Positions 1 through 7,862 of a stretch of DNA of 46,575 nucleotides are shown piece by piece. The notes beneath the pieces were generated by a model, which saw only the letters and a list, made by a program, of their open reading frames with translations, made no database searches and was not told the DNA's origin. The stretch is from Methylobacterium sp. (GTDB lineage Bacteria > Pseudomonadota > Alphaproteobacteria > Rhizobiales > Beijerinckiaceae), in assembly GCF_019750675.1 (NCBI RefSeq), contig NZ_JAIEOF010000347.1, forward strand, positions 1 to 46,575, read 5' to 3'. A program made the position numbers and the translations under genes. Each line of letters starts with the position of its first letter. Position 1 is the stretch's first letter.

Positions 1-48
1 CGTTCGGTCCTCAACGACGGCACCTTCGGCGCCGGTACCCTCGGCTGA
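1..48 (+). CDS. C-terminal end of an upstream gene (partial)
   Basis: Sixteen codons, including a TGA stop at 46-48, are open from the window edge and read [15 protein letters not shown]. The rest of the gene lies outside the window. The fragment is too short to recognise a family. It could equally be a chance open frame, so the call rests only on the in-frame stop and the 287-base gap that follows before the next convincing start. Confidence 0.35.
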   Translation, partial: RSVLNDGTFGAGTLG

Positions 49-334
49 GCCGCGAACTCGCGGACCTTCCCGATGGCCTGGTACGGGATCGCGCCGCGAG
101 GCGCGGCCCCTTCGCATGCGCGGGCCGGAACCCGCGGTTCGATCGGGTAATCCAGCACATCACGGAAACGTGAGGTTCTCTGCGCGAAGCCATGCGATGG
201 CGCGCGTGCCCCTGCGGAGGTCGTCGTTCTCCGTGGGTTGGCTGGAGTGGAAGATCGTTCCTATCACCGGCTGCTGCCGAACGCCGCGTCGGGGTCGGCT
301 TGAAGCGCCGCGGCCGCGCGCGACTTCCCCGGTC
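49..334. other. Intergenic region upstream of the hydrolase-GMC pair
   Basis: About 286 bases lack a convincing gene on either strand. The frame of the downstream hydrolase stays open back to an ATG at 116. The residues it would add are arginine- and proline-rich and resemble no alpha/beta-hydrolase N-terminus, so I treat the stretch as a leader. I see no clear -35/-10 pair, terminator or structured RNA. Confidence 0.4.
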
Positions 335-1741
335 ATGACCAGTCAGACGCCCGGACAACCGGTTCTTTTCGGCCTTCATTATCTCGGCGGGAGCGGCCGC
401 GCCTTCGATCAGGTCGCCGCGCGCCTCGCCAGGCGCGTGACCTGCATCGCCCTGGATCTGCCGGGCTTCGGCGGGGCGGAGGCGGCGCGCGGATGGGACG
501 TCGCCGCCATGGCCGACGCGGTGGCGGACCGCGTTCGCGCGGCGGCCCCCCGCCGCTGGATGCTGGCGGGCAACAGCATGGGCGCCAAGGTCGCCCTCGT
601 CCTGGCCCGGCGGGCCGAGGACGGCGCCCCGGGCCTCGAAGGCCTCGAAGGCCTGGTGATCCTCGCCGGTTCCCCGCCCTCCCCCGAGCCGATGAGCGAG
701 GACAAGCGCGCCGCGATGACCGCCTGGATCGATGCCGATCCGGCGACCCGAGCGCGCGAAGCCGGGGCCTTCGTCGATGCCAATGTCGGCGCATCCCTCC
801 CCGACCGGCTGCGCGACGGCGCGGTGGCGGACGTCCTCCGGGCCGATCCCGCCGCCTGGAAGGCTTGGCTCGCGGGCGGCAGCCGCGAGGATTGGAGCGC
901 GCGCATCGGCGTCCTGCGGACGCCCGCGATCATCCTGGCGGGGTCCGAGGACGCCGATCTCGGTGCGCCGGCCCAGGCCGCCCTGACGGCACCGCACCTC
1001 GCGCGCGGCCGGCTGGTGACCCTGGAGGGCACCGGGCACCTCATCCCCCTGGAGCGCCCCGACGCGGTGGCGGAGGCGGTGCTGGCCCTCGCCGACGGCG
1101 CCACCGCCGCCGTGCCGGAGGCGCCTTCCATCCCGGAGGCCTACGCCGCGCTGATCCGCTCCGAGCGGGTGAATACCCGCCTGCGCGAGGCCCTGCTGGC
1201 ACGCGCCGAACCCGACGACCCCGCCTACCAGCCCCGGGCCCTCGATCCCGTCGGCCTCGCCATTCTGCGGGCGGCCTGCGCGCGGGTGCTGCCGCAGGAC
1301 GGTCCCGGCCCCATCGACTTTGCCGCCCGCATCGACGCGCGGCTGGCGAGCGGAGCCGGGGACGGCTGGCGCTTCGCACGGCTCCCTCCCGACCCGGAGG
1401 CCTACCGCCTCGCCCTGCGCACCCTGGACGCCGCTGCCCGGACCCGGCACGGCACGCCCTTCGTCGCCCTCGCTGCGGACGCGCAGGACGCCCTACTCGG
1501 CAGCCTCGAATCGGGCGCCGTCTCCGGCGACCTCGATGCGGAGCAGATGGGCTTCTGGTTCGAGGACCTGCGCGCGGACGTGGCCCGCACGTATCTGGCC
1601 CACCCGGTCGCCCTGGCCCGCATGAACTTCAGCGGCATCGGCGCCGGCGGCGACACCGACCCCCTGCCCGGCTTCCAAGCGGTCGGCATCGGCCAGCGCG
1701 AGGCCTGGGAACCGAACGCCCCCCCGGAGACCGTCCGATGA
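335..1741 (+). CDS. Alpha/beta hydrolase fused to a gluconate 2-dehydrogenase subunit 3-like domain
   Basis: This 468-residue protein has two parts. Residues 8-255 are an alpha/beta hydrolase with an oxyanion-side LHYLGG motif, the nucleophile elbow GNSMG (Ser81), a probable acid Asp206 or Asp208 in LAGSEDAD, and His235 in GTGHLIPLE. Residues 265-460 resemble the small subunit 3 (gamma) of membrane gluconate 2-dehydrogenases: a helical stretch with [29 protein letters not shown] and a terminal LPGFQ motif. In known complexes that small subunit is a separate partner of a GMC-type FAD subunit. Here the next gene is a GMC enzyme and starts inside this stop codon (ATGA overlap), so the pair is probably translated together and may form a complex. 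No Tat or Sec signal is visible, unlike classical gamma subunits. The start at 335 is chosen because the hydrolase fold begins there; an ATG at 116 would add 73 unlikely residues. The substrate is unknown. Confidence 0.8.
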   Translation: MTSQTPGQPVLFGLHYLGGSGRAFDQVAARLARRVTCIALDLPGFGGAEAARGWDVAAMADAVADRVRAAAPRRWMLAGNSMGAKVALVLARRAEDGAPGLEGLEGLVILAGSPPSPEPMSEDKRAAMTAWIDADPATRAREAGAFVDANVGASLPDRLRDGAVADVLRADPAAWKAWLAGGSREDWSARIGVLRTPAIILAGSEDADLGAPAQAALTAPHLARGRLVTLEGTGHLIPLERPDAVAEAVLALADGATAAVPEAPSIPEAYAALIRSERVNTRLREALLARAEPDDPAYQPRALDPVGLAILRAACARVLPQDGPGPIDFAARIDARLASGAGDGWRFARLPPDPEAYRLALRTLDAAARTRHGTPFVALAADAQDALLGSLESGAVSGDLDAEQMGFWFEDLRADVARTYLAHPVALARMNFSGIGAGGDTDPLPGFQAVGIGQREAWEPNAPPETVR

Positions 1742-3288
1742 ATCTCGATGCGATGCGTCGCCTTGCTACCTCCGAGACCGTCGACGCGGTGGTGATCGGC
1801 ACCGGCGCGGGCGGCGCACCCCTGCTGGCGCGCCTCGCCCAGGCCGGGCTTTCCTGCGTCGCCCTGGAGGCCGGGCCGAACTTCGACCCGAAGGGGTTCG
1901 CCTTCGACGAGACCCTGGCGGACGAGATCTACTGGACCGAGGAGCGGATCAGCGGCGGCGCGACGCCCGAGGCCTTCGGCGGCAACAACAGCGGGACCGG
2001 CGTCGGCGGCTCGACCCTGCACTGGGGCGCCTTCACGCCGCGGGCCGATGCCCGCGACCTGCGTCTCCACAGCGAGACCGGCGAGGGCGTCGACTGGCCT
2101 CTGGACTACGCCGAACTGGTGCCGTTCTACGAGCGCGTCGAAGCCTTCATCGGCGTCTCCGGCCCGGCCGCCTACCCCTGGGACGAGACCCGCGCCTATC
2201 CCCTGAGCCCCGTTGCCCGCAACGCCCCGGCCCAGGCCATGGCGAGCGCCTGCGCGACCCTCGGCGTGCGCTGCGCCGACGCGCCGGCGGCGGTGGTCTC
2301 CCGCGCCTTCGCCCAGGAACACGGCCCCACCCGGCCCGGCTGCATCAATTGCGGCTACTGCCACCAGGGCTGCCGCACCGGCGCCAAGACCAGCATGGAC
2401 GTGACCTACCTGCCGCTCGCCGTCCATCATGGCGCCGAGATCCGGGCCGAGGCCCGGGTCCACGGCATCGAGCGCGCGAAGGACGGCCGGGTGACGGCGG
2501 TGATCTACCGCCAGGGCGGGATCGACCATCGGCAGCCCTGCCGCAACGTCTTCCTGTGCGCCGGCTCGGTGGAATCCGCACGCCTCCTACTGCATCTCGA
2601 TCTGGCCAACGGCAGCGGTCAGGTCGGGCGCAACTACATGGGTCACGTCGCCACCCAGGTCTGGGGTACGTTCGCGCCCGAGATGCGGATGAACAAGGGC
2701 TATCCCTCCTCGCTCATCACCGAGGACATGATCCGCCCGGCCGACGCGGACTTCGCCGGCGGCTACCTCGTCCAGAGCCTCGGCGTGGTGCCGCTCACCT
2801 TCGCCAATTCCCTGGCGCGGGGCCGCAAGCTCTGGGGCCGGGCGCTCGCCGACCAGCTCGCCCGCTACAACCACATGGCGGGCATCGGCATCAACGGCGA
2901 GACCCTGCCCTGCGACGCCAACGTGCTGACGCTCTCCGACGAGGTCGACGCGCTCGGCATGCGCAAGGCCGCGATCAGCTTCGGCTACGGCCCGAACGAG
3001 ACCCGCCTCAACGCCCACGCGACCCGGTTCCTGAACCGGATCTGGGAGGCGGCGGGCGCCACGGATCTCTGGACCCTGGAGCGCGTCGCCCACACCATCG
3101 GCACCTGCCGCATGGGCCGCGACGGCGACACGGCGGTGGTCGATCCCACCGGCCGCAGCTTCGAGGTTCCCAACCTCTGGATCTGCGACGGCTCGACCTT
3201 CCCGAGTTCGCTGGCCGCCAACCCGGCCCTGACGATCATGGCGCTCAGCCTGCGCAGCGCCGAGGCGTTCCTGAAGGCGGGACGCTGA
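1738..3288 (+). CDS. GMC-family FAD-dependent oxidoreductase with a cysteine cluster
   Basis: This 516-residue flavoprotein should oxidise an alcohol or sugar hydroxyl. The N-terminus has an FAD Rossmann motif ([11 protein letters not shown], residues about 18-28) and [12 protein letters not shown], the usual FAD-contact loop. The C-terminus has the GMC active-site pair: His452 in [11 protein letters not shown] and Asn495 in [14 protein letters not shown]. Four cysteines at 202, 205, 208 and 212 ([11 protein letters not shown]) could hold an iron-sulfur cluster, as reported for the catalytic subunits of FAD glucose and gluconate dehydrogenases. It overlaps the upstream hydrolase/subunit-3 fusion by four bases, so electron transfer through or with that partner is plausible. 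A cytochrome c subunit, the usual third component, is not in the window. The substrate cannot be read from sequence. Confidence 0.88.
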   Translation: MNLDAMRRLATSETVDAVVIGTGAGGAPLLARLAQAGLSCVALEAGPNFDPKGFAFDETLADEIYWTEERISGGATPEAFGGNNSGTGVGGSTLHWGAFTPRADARDLRLHSETGEGVDWPLDYAELVPFYERVEAFIGVSGPAAYPWDETRAYPLSPVARNAPAQAMASACATLGVRCADAPAAVVSRAFAQEHGPTRPGCINCGYCHQGCRTGAKTSMDVTYLPLAVHHGAEIRAEARVHGIERAKDGRVTAVIYRQGGIDHRQPCRNVFLCAGSVESARLLLHLDLANGSGQVGRNYMGHVATQVWGTFAPEMRMNKGYPSSLITEDMIRPADADFAGGYLVQSLGVVPLTFANSLARGRKLWGRALADQLARYNHMAGIGINGETLPCDANVLTLSDEVDALGMRKAAISFGYGPNETRLNAHATRFLNRIWEAAGATDLWTLERVAHTIGTCRMGRDGDTAVVDPTGRSFEVPNLWICDGSTFPSSLAANPALTIMALSLRSAEAFLKAGR

Positions 3289-3329
3289 GCACAAGCGACC
3301 CGGGTGGTGGCTCAGGCTGCCGCCTGCGT

Positions 3330-3542
3330 GGCTGACCGGACCGATGGACGAACACGCCCGTAAAGAGCTTTTGGCCGACGATTCCGATCACGTTGAACCG
3401 TTCCTCTCCGTCGATCTCGCGGACGGAGGGAACGATTAAATGATCTTCGTCCTCGAAGATCCGGTCGCCGAGCGTGAAGCGAAACGGGATGCGTCGCGCG
3501 GCTGGCCGCGTCCTTGGCAGGGTCAGACGGGTCTAGCGTCAT
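3330..3542 (-). pseudogene. BrnT-type toxin remnant, frameshifted and truncated
   Basis: Read from an ATG at 3542, the first frame gives SDPAKDAASRATHPVSL, which resembles the BrnT N-terminus (WDPxKxAxNxxKHGVSF). That frame then becomes arginine-rich noise. The neighbouring frame continues the family with LGDRIFEDEDHLIV, EIDGEERFNVIGIVG and KLFTGVFVHR, the typical BrnT core and beta strands. The change of frame falls around 3470-3495. The usual ending (LISARRA-like) is missing, and no BrnA antitoxin follows before the end of the GMC gene. This looks like a decayed type II toxin. The family call is from motif memory; a sequencing error could mimic the frameshift but not the missing tail and antitoxin. 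Confidence 0.65.
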
Positions 3543-3612
3543 CTCCGAAAAACGTGTGAAATTTCCGTGCTGATTGTAAAGCCGACTCGCGGCGATCCAT
3601 GCCCACGTCCCC

Positions 3613-4491
3613 TCAATACATCGGCGTGCCGCCCGTGACCGGCACCAGCGCCCCGGTCATGTAGCTGCCCTCCCGCGAGGCGAGGAGCACGTAGGCGGGG
3701 GCGAGTTCGGCCGGCTGGCCGGCGCGGCCCAGCGGCGTGTCGGAGCCGAGGGATTCGATCTGCTCGGGGCTCTTCACGATGGGCTGGATCGGCGTCCAGA
3801 CCGGGCCCGGCGCGACGCAGTTCACCCGGATGCCCTTCGGCGCCAGCAGGTTGGACAGGCCGATGGTCAGGCTCGCGATGGCGCCCTTGGTGGAGGCGTA
3901 GACCAGCATGGTCTTGTCGGCGACCTTGGCCTGCTGGCTTGTGGAGTTCACGATTGAACCGCCCGGCTTCATGTGCGGCACGGCCGCCTGGGCGAGGTAG
4001 AGCATCGCGAAGACGTTGGCGCGGAACGAGCCCTCGAGGTCCTCCGGCGTGACGTCGTCGAGACCTTCGTTGACTACCTGCGCGGCGGCGTTGTTGACGA
4101 GGATGTCGAGGCCGCCGAGTTCGGCCACGGTGCGGGCGACGAGGTCGCGGCAATGGGCCGGGTCGCGCAGGTCGCCGGGCAGGAGCAGGACGCGCCGGCC
4201 CGCCTTGCGCACCCATTCGGCGGTGTCCTCGGCATCCGACTGCTCGACGGGCAGGTACGAGATCGCCACGTCGGCGCCTTCGCGGGCATACGCGATGGCC
4301 ACCGCCCGGCCGATGCCCGAATCCCCGCCGGTCACCAGGGCGACGCGGTCGGTGAGAAGCCCCTTGCCGACGTAGCTCGTCTCGCCGTGGTCGGGCGCCG
4401 GCCGCATCCGCGAGGTCAGGCCCGGCCGTTCCTGCTGCTGATCGCCGGGAAAGGGCGGCCGGGGACCGGCGTCACGGGGATCGATGGTCAT
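3613..4491 (-). CDS. SDR family oxidoreductase, YghA/stress-protein-39 type
   Basis: This 292-residue short-chain dehydrogenase has a roughly 45-residue N-terminal extension with a PPFPGDQQQE-like stretch, typical of the YghA/YdaD subgroup. It has the cofactor loop TGGDSGIG, the NNAA motif, a catalytic serine in NSTSQQ and the YASTK (YxxxK) catalytic pair. The ending VTGGTPMY is characteristic of this subgroup. It would reduce or oxidise a small carbonyl or alcohol with NAD(P); the substrate is unknown. Relatives are often stress-linked, which fits the small charged protein and GH15 enzyme encoded just upstream on the same strand. The 67-base gap to the next minus-strand gene allows co-transcription. 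Confidence 0.9.
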   Translation of the reverse strand: MTIDPRDAGPRPPFPGDQQQERPGLTSRMRPAPDHGETSYVGKGLLTDRVALVTGGDSGIGRAVAIAYAREGADVAISYLPVEQSDAEDTAEWVRKAGRRVLLLPGDLRDPAHCRDLVARTVAELGGLDILVNNAAAQVVNEGLDDVTPEDLEGSFRANVFAMLYLAQAAVPHMKPGGSIVNSTSQQAKVADKTMLVYASTKGAIASLTIGLSNLLAPKGIRVNCVAPGPVWTPIQPIVKSPEQIESLGSDTPLGRAGQPAELAPAYVLLASREGSYMTGALVPVTGGTPMY

Positions 4492-4558
4492 CGGCGGGGC
4501 GCTTTCGGTGGCTGTCTTCCGAGGGAGGAGCCCGCCGAGCGGCGGGCCCCGGAGAGGG

Positions 4559-4780
4559 TCAGGCGGCCGCGTCGTCGGCTTCGAGGATGGTCTCGAGGTC
4601 GCCCGTCAGGGCGTCGAGCTGGTCGGAGGTCGCCCGGATCTTGAACGTCGTGCCGTCCTCGGCCTCGACCGCGATCTCCACGTGATCGTCGACCCGCGCG
4701 GCCAGGGCCTGCTTGAGGACGTAGGTCGTCACGTCCGTGGTCTTGTGGTCGGTGGTCTTGTGGTCGGTTGTGCTGGCCAT
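4559..4780 (-). CDS. Small acidic hypothetical protein
   Basis: This is a 73-residue protein if translation starts at 4780. A good ribosome site (AGGAGA) lies upstream of that ATG in the minus reading; an in-frame start at 4810 would add ten residues without such a site. The N-terminus carries a short repeat, TTDHKTTDHKTTD, encoded by two near-identical 15-base units around 4735-4768. The rest is acidic, with alternating strand and helix character (EIAVEAEDGTTFKIRATSDQ). No family is recognised. It sits between a GH15 enzyme and an SDR on the same strand. Confidence 0.7.
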   Translation of the reverse strand: MASTTDHKTTDHKTTDVTTYVLKQALAARVDDHVEIAVEAEDGTTFKIRATSDQLDALTGDLETILEADDAAA

Positions 4781-4867
4781 GCTGCCGTCTCCTGGCGTGG
4801 TCCCGGGCAACGCGGCAGGACGGGGGTCGGATCTGCGACCAAAGCTCCCGCCGGATGCGGCGGCCCT

Positions 4868-6763
4868 TCAGAGATCGAGGCCCGACAGCGTCGCGGCGGC
4901 CTGGATCAGGGCGAGGTGGGTCAGCCCCTGCGGCAGGTTGCCCAGATAGGCACCGGTGACCGGGTCGGCCATCTCCGAATAGGTGCCGGAATTCCGATCG
5001 AGGGCGGCCACGAGTGCCTCGAACATGGCTTCAGCCTCCGCCGTCTCCCCGAGCAAGGCCTTGGCCTCCACGAGCCAGAACGTGCAGGCGAGGAAGCAGC
5101 CCTCCTCCGCTTGCGCGCCGGTGTAGCGGTAGTGGTAGGGGCCGCGCCCGAGTTCCCGGTCGATGGCGCGGCAGGTGGCGGCGAGCCGTTCGGGGTTGCC
5201 GAAGCGGAAGCGCACGGCCAGCGCCAGGGAGGCGTCGAGCTTCTCCGAGCCGGGATGCATGACGTAGGATTGCTGGGCTTCCGACCAGCAGTTCTCGTCG
5301 ATCCAGGCGGCGACGCGGTCGCGGGCGCGGGCCCAGCGCTCGCGGCAGCTGCCGGGCAGATGTCCGCCATCGGCGAGTTCCACCGCCCGGGCCAGGGCCT
5401 GCCAGCAGCTGATCTTGGAGCCGGTGTAGTGCTTGGGCTCCGGCAATTCCCAGATGCCCGCATCCTTCAGCTTCCAGGATTCGGCGCATTGGTCGGCGAG
5501 CCCGGCGAGGAGCGCCCCGGTGCGCAGGTCGAGCATGTTGCCGTCGGCGACGAAGCGCTCGGCGGTCTCGAAGATGTCGCCGTAGATGCCGTGCTGGTGC
5601 TGGCCCGTGGCGGCGTTGCCGGTGCGCACCGGGCGCGAGCCGCGATAGCCGGCGAGGTCGATCTCTCGCTCGTCGGGCACGCATCCGCCCTCCAGGGTGT
5701 AGAGAACCTGCGCCCCATGCTCGCCGATATGGCGCATCAGCCAGGACAGGGCCGCGTTGGCCTCGGCTTGCGCCCCCAGCCGCAGGAACGCCTTGATGAC
5801 GTAGCCGGCATCGCGGATCCAGGCGTAGCGGTAATCGTAGTTCTTCGAGCCGCCGATGCCCTCTGGCAGGGAGCTCGTGGCCGCCGCCGCGATGGCCCCC
5901 GTGGGCGAGTAGAGCAGCAGCTTCAGCGCCAGGGCGCTGCGCAGGACGGGCTCGGCGTAGCGGCCCCGATAGGCCAGCCGCTCGGTCCAGTCCCGCCATT
6001 CCTGGCACGACACGTCGATGCGCCCGTCGATCTCGCCGATGGGCGCCACCACCAGGGGCTGGTTCTCGGCCGCCACGATGGCGACGACCTCGCGCTGGCC
6101 CGCCCGGACCTCGACGAAGCCCGCGATGGTGTGGTCGTTCTCCGTCTCGATGCGGACGCCGTCGCTGGTGCGGAACAGCCCCATCATGCCGGCGACGTGG
6201 AAGGCGGTACCGTTGCTGTTGCCCGAGAGGTAGGGGGCGGCCGTGTCGCCCCGCGTGCCGAACACCAGCGAGACCCGGAAGCGCACGTGCCCCTCCAGGC
6301 CCTCGATCCGGCGGGCGAGTTCCGCCCAGGGTAGGCGCCCGGCCGGGCCGCTGTTCAGGCTCTCGGTGAGGCGCGCCCGCCCGGTCCGCGTGGTGAAGAC
6401 GGTCTCGTGGACGTTGCTGCCGTCGCGGTAGCCGATCTCGGACGTGAACGGCGCCTCCGGCGTGATCGCGAAGTAGCCGCCCTCCTCCGGGCTGAGCAGG
6501 CGGTCGAACAGCGGCGGCGAGTCGAGGTTGGGGCAGCACCACCAGTCGATCGAGCCGTCCGCGCCCGAGAGCGCCACCGAGCGACCCTCGCCGATGGCCG
6601 CATAGGCTTCGATCGGGAGAAATCCGTCGGTGCGGGCGACGGGACCGCCCGCGCGGGGAAAGGGCTTCAACACGGTAGGGACGGCCTCGGATGGGGGAGC
6701 GGAGATACCGGCCGGGGCCGGGCGGGACGCCGCGAGCCGAGGGCCTAAGAGCGTCCCGAACAT
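4868..6763 (-). CDS. Glycoside hydrolase family 15 protein (glucoamylase/trehalase-like)
   Basis: This protein of about 631 residues has the bacterial GH15 layout. An N-terminal beta domain begins PIEAYAAIGEGRSVALSGADGSIDWWC. An (alpha/alpha)6 barrel follows, with YDYRYAWIRDAGY and a TGNAATGQHQHGIYGD-like region. The two expected catalytic glutamates are visible: Glu439 in GIWELPE and Glu553/554 in AEEGCFLACTFW. It should hydrolyse alpha-glucosidic links in a maltodextrin, trehalose or a similar sugar; sequence alone does not decide which. No signal peptide is seen, so it is probably cytoplasmic. The ATG at 6763 is the only one upstream of the conserved region; a GTG at 6673 is an alternative that removes 30 poorly conserved residues. 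It is divergent from the RND efflux operon. Confidence 0.88.
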   Translation of the reverse strand: MFGTLLGPRLAASRPAPAGISAPPSEAVPTVLKPFPRAGGPVARTDGFLPIEAYAAIGEGRSVALSGADGSIDWWCCPNLDSPPLFDRLLSPEEGGYFAITPEAPFTSEIGYRDGSNVHETVFTTRTGRARLTESLNSGPAGRLPWAELARRIEGLEGHVRFRVSLVFGTRGDTAAPYLSGNSNGTAFHVAGMMGLFRTSDGVRIETENDHTIAGFVEVRAGQREVVAIVAAENQPLVVAPIGEIDGRIDVSCQEWRDWTERLAYRGRYAEPVLRSALALKLLLYSPTGAIAAAATSSLPEGIGGSKNYDYRYAWIRDAGYVIKAFLRLGAQAEANAALSWLMRHIGEHGAQVLYTLEGGCVPDEREIDLAGYRGSRPVRTGNAATGQHQHGIYGDIFETAERFVADGNMLDLRTGALLAGLADQCAESWKLKDAGIWELPEPKHYTGSKISCWQALARAVELADGGHLPGSCRERWARARDRVAAWIDENCWSEAQQSYVMHPGSEKLDASLALAVRFRFGNPERLAATCRAIDRELGRGPYHYRYTGAQAEEGCFLACTFWLVEAKALLGETAEAEAMFEALVAALDRNSGTYSEMADPVTGAYLGNLPQGLTHLALIQAAATLSGLDL

Positions 6764-6922
6764 CCGGACCGGGTCGACCGGGTCCTCCGCGGGGGTCTGG
6801 TCGAACCCCTGTCGCCCTCGGCTGTTCCGATTCCGGCTTGCTTCACGTTGACACGTTGGCCCCGCCCGCAGGTTTGCCCCTGTGGCTCGGAGGCCGCATC
6901 GCGGTGCCCCCGCGCACCTCCA

Positions 6923-6960
6923 GAATGAACGCTCATTGACCAGTGAATGAACGTTCAATA
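6923..6960. promoter_or_regulatory. Twin TetR-type operators
   Basis: Two near-identical 16-base sites, GAATGAACGCTCATTG (6923-6938) and GAATGAACGTTCAATA (6945-6960), lie 22 bases apart centre to centre, about two helical turns. Each contains the TGAACG(T/C)TCA inverted repeat common to AcrR/TetR-type repressor sites. They lie just before a small gene, a tetR gene and RND pump genes, so autoregulation by the TetR protein encoded at 7224 is the natural inference. The site could also affect the divergent GH15 gene. Confidence 0.8.
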
Positions 6961-6964
6961 CGAA
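6936..6964 (+). promoter_or_regulatory. Candidate sigma70 promoter of the RND operon
   Basis: TTGACC (6936-6941) and TACGAA (6959-6964) are separated by 17 bases. The -35 match is good and the -10 match is weak. The element lies within the twin operators, so bound repressor would block polymerase. A GGAGG ribosome site follows before the ATG at 6988, leaving a very short leader. Confidence 0.5.
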
Positions 6965-6987
6965 CATGGAGTCGGTTGGAGGTTGCC

Positions 6988-7221
6988 ATGCTGCGGACCC
7001 ACGAGGATTTCCCGTTTCAGGTGTTGGTCGCGAAGGCGCGCGCGCTCGTGGCGCCGGATCACCTACTGCTCGGGGCCGTGCTGGTCCTCGGCTGGGCCGC
7101 CCTGATCGCCTGGACCGGCAACGGTTCGGTGGGCTGGCAGGCCCGCCTCTGCGCCCACGCGGACGCCGCCATCGCCGCCTGCCGGGTGGTCGCCCCGGCA
7201 CCGGATGGAAAGGTCCTCTGA
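6988..7221 (+). CDS. Small single-pass membrane protein at the head of the efflux operon
   Basis: This 77-residue protein has an N-terminal polar segment (MLRTHEDFPFQVLVAKARAL) and one hydrophobic helix at about residues 25-43 (HLLLGAVLVLGWAALIAWTG). Its C-terminal part has two cysteines (LCAHADAAIAACRVV). GGAGG six bases upstream of the ATG at 6988 fixes the start; a GTG at 6943 lies inside the operator and is unlikely. Only two bases separate it from the tetR start, so it belongs to the same transcript. I recognise no family. The role could be as an accessory to the pump, but that is inference from position only. Confidence 0.7.
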   Translation: MLRTHEDFPFQVLVAKARALVAPDHLLLGAVLVLGWAALIAWTGNGSVGWQARLCAHADAAIAACRVVAPAPDGKVL

Positions 7222-7223
7222 GA

Positions 7224-7862
7224 ATGGCCTCGCCGGTCGGCACCCTCATCGACGCGCGCGCCGGCCAGGCCGCGCGCCGGGAACAGATCCTCGACGCCGC
7301 CTGCGCCTGCTTCGTGCGCAACGGCTTCCATCGCACCACGATGCAGGACCTCGCCCGCGAGGCCGGCATGACGGCGGGCAACTTCTACCATTACTTCCGC
7401 TCCAAGGAGGCCCTGGTGATGGGGCTCGTGCAGCGCGAGCGCGAGGGGGGCGCCCTCCTCGTCACGCAATTGCAACGCGAGGGCGACCGGCGCGGCGCGC
7501 TGTTCGGGGTCCTGGAGCAGTATTTCGGCGCCCTCACCCGGGACGAGGCGGTCCTGCGCCTGGAAATCTGGTCGGAAGGAACCCGCAATCCAGCCATCGC
7601 GGATCTGACCGAGGCTTCGGAAACGGAGACTCGGACTTGGTTCGAGGATACATTCGCGGCGCTCGCCACGTCGCCCGCCTGCGATCCCGCAGCCCTCTAC
7701 GCCCTGCTGGCGCCCCAGATGACCGGGGTCGTCGCCAGCCGGGCGATTCTGCCGGATTTCGACATGGCCGGCGCCGTCGCGCAGATCCGCGCCCTCATCG
7801 AAGCCGGGCTCGACGGCCGGCTTCCCGCCATCCTCGAGGCCGCCCCGGAGTCCCATCGATGA
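7224..7862 (+). CDS. TetR/AcrR family transcriptional regulator
   Basis: This 212-residue repressor has the TetR DNA-binding domain at about residues 18-65: ARREQILDAACACFVRNGFHRTTMQDLAREAGMT followed by GNFYHYFRSKEAL. The ligand-binding C-terminal domain is variable, as expected. It overlaps the adaptor gene downstream by ATGA and lies two bases after the small membrane gene. It probably binds the twin operators at 6923-6960, repressing the operon and itself until an inducing compound binds. The inducer is unknown. Confidence 0.93.
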   Translation: MASPVGTLIDARAGQAARREQILDAACACFVRNGFHRTTMQDLAREAGMTAGNFYHYFRSKEALVMGLVQREREGGALLVTQLQREGDRRGALFGVLEQYFGALTRDEAVLRLEIWSEGTRNPAIADLTEASETETRTWFEDTFAALATSPACDPAALYALLAPQMTGVVASRAILPDFDMAGAVAQIRALIEAGLDGRLPAILEAAPESHR

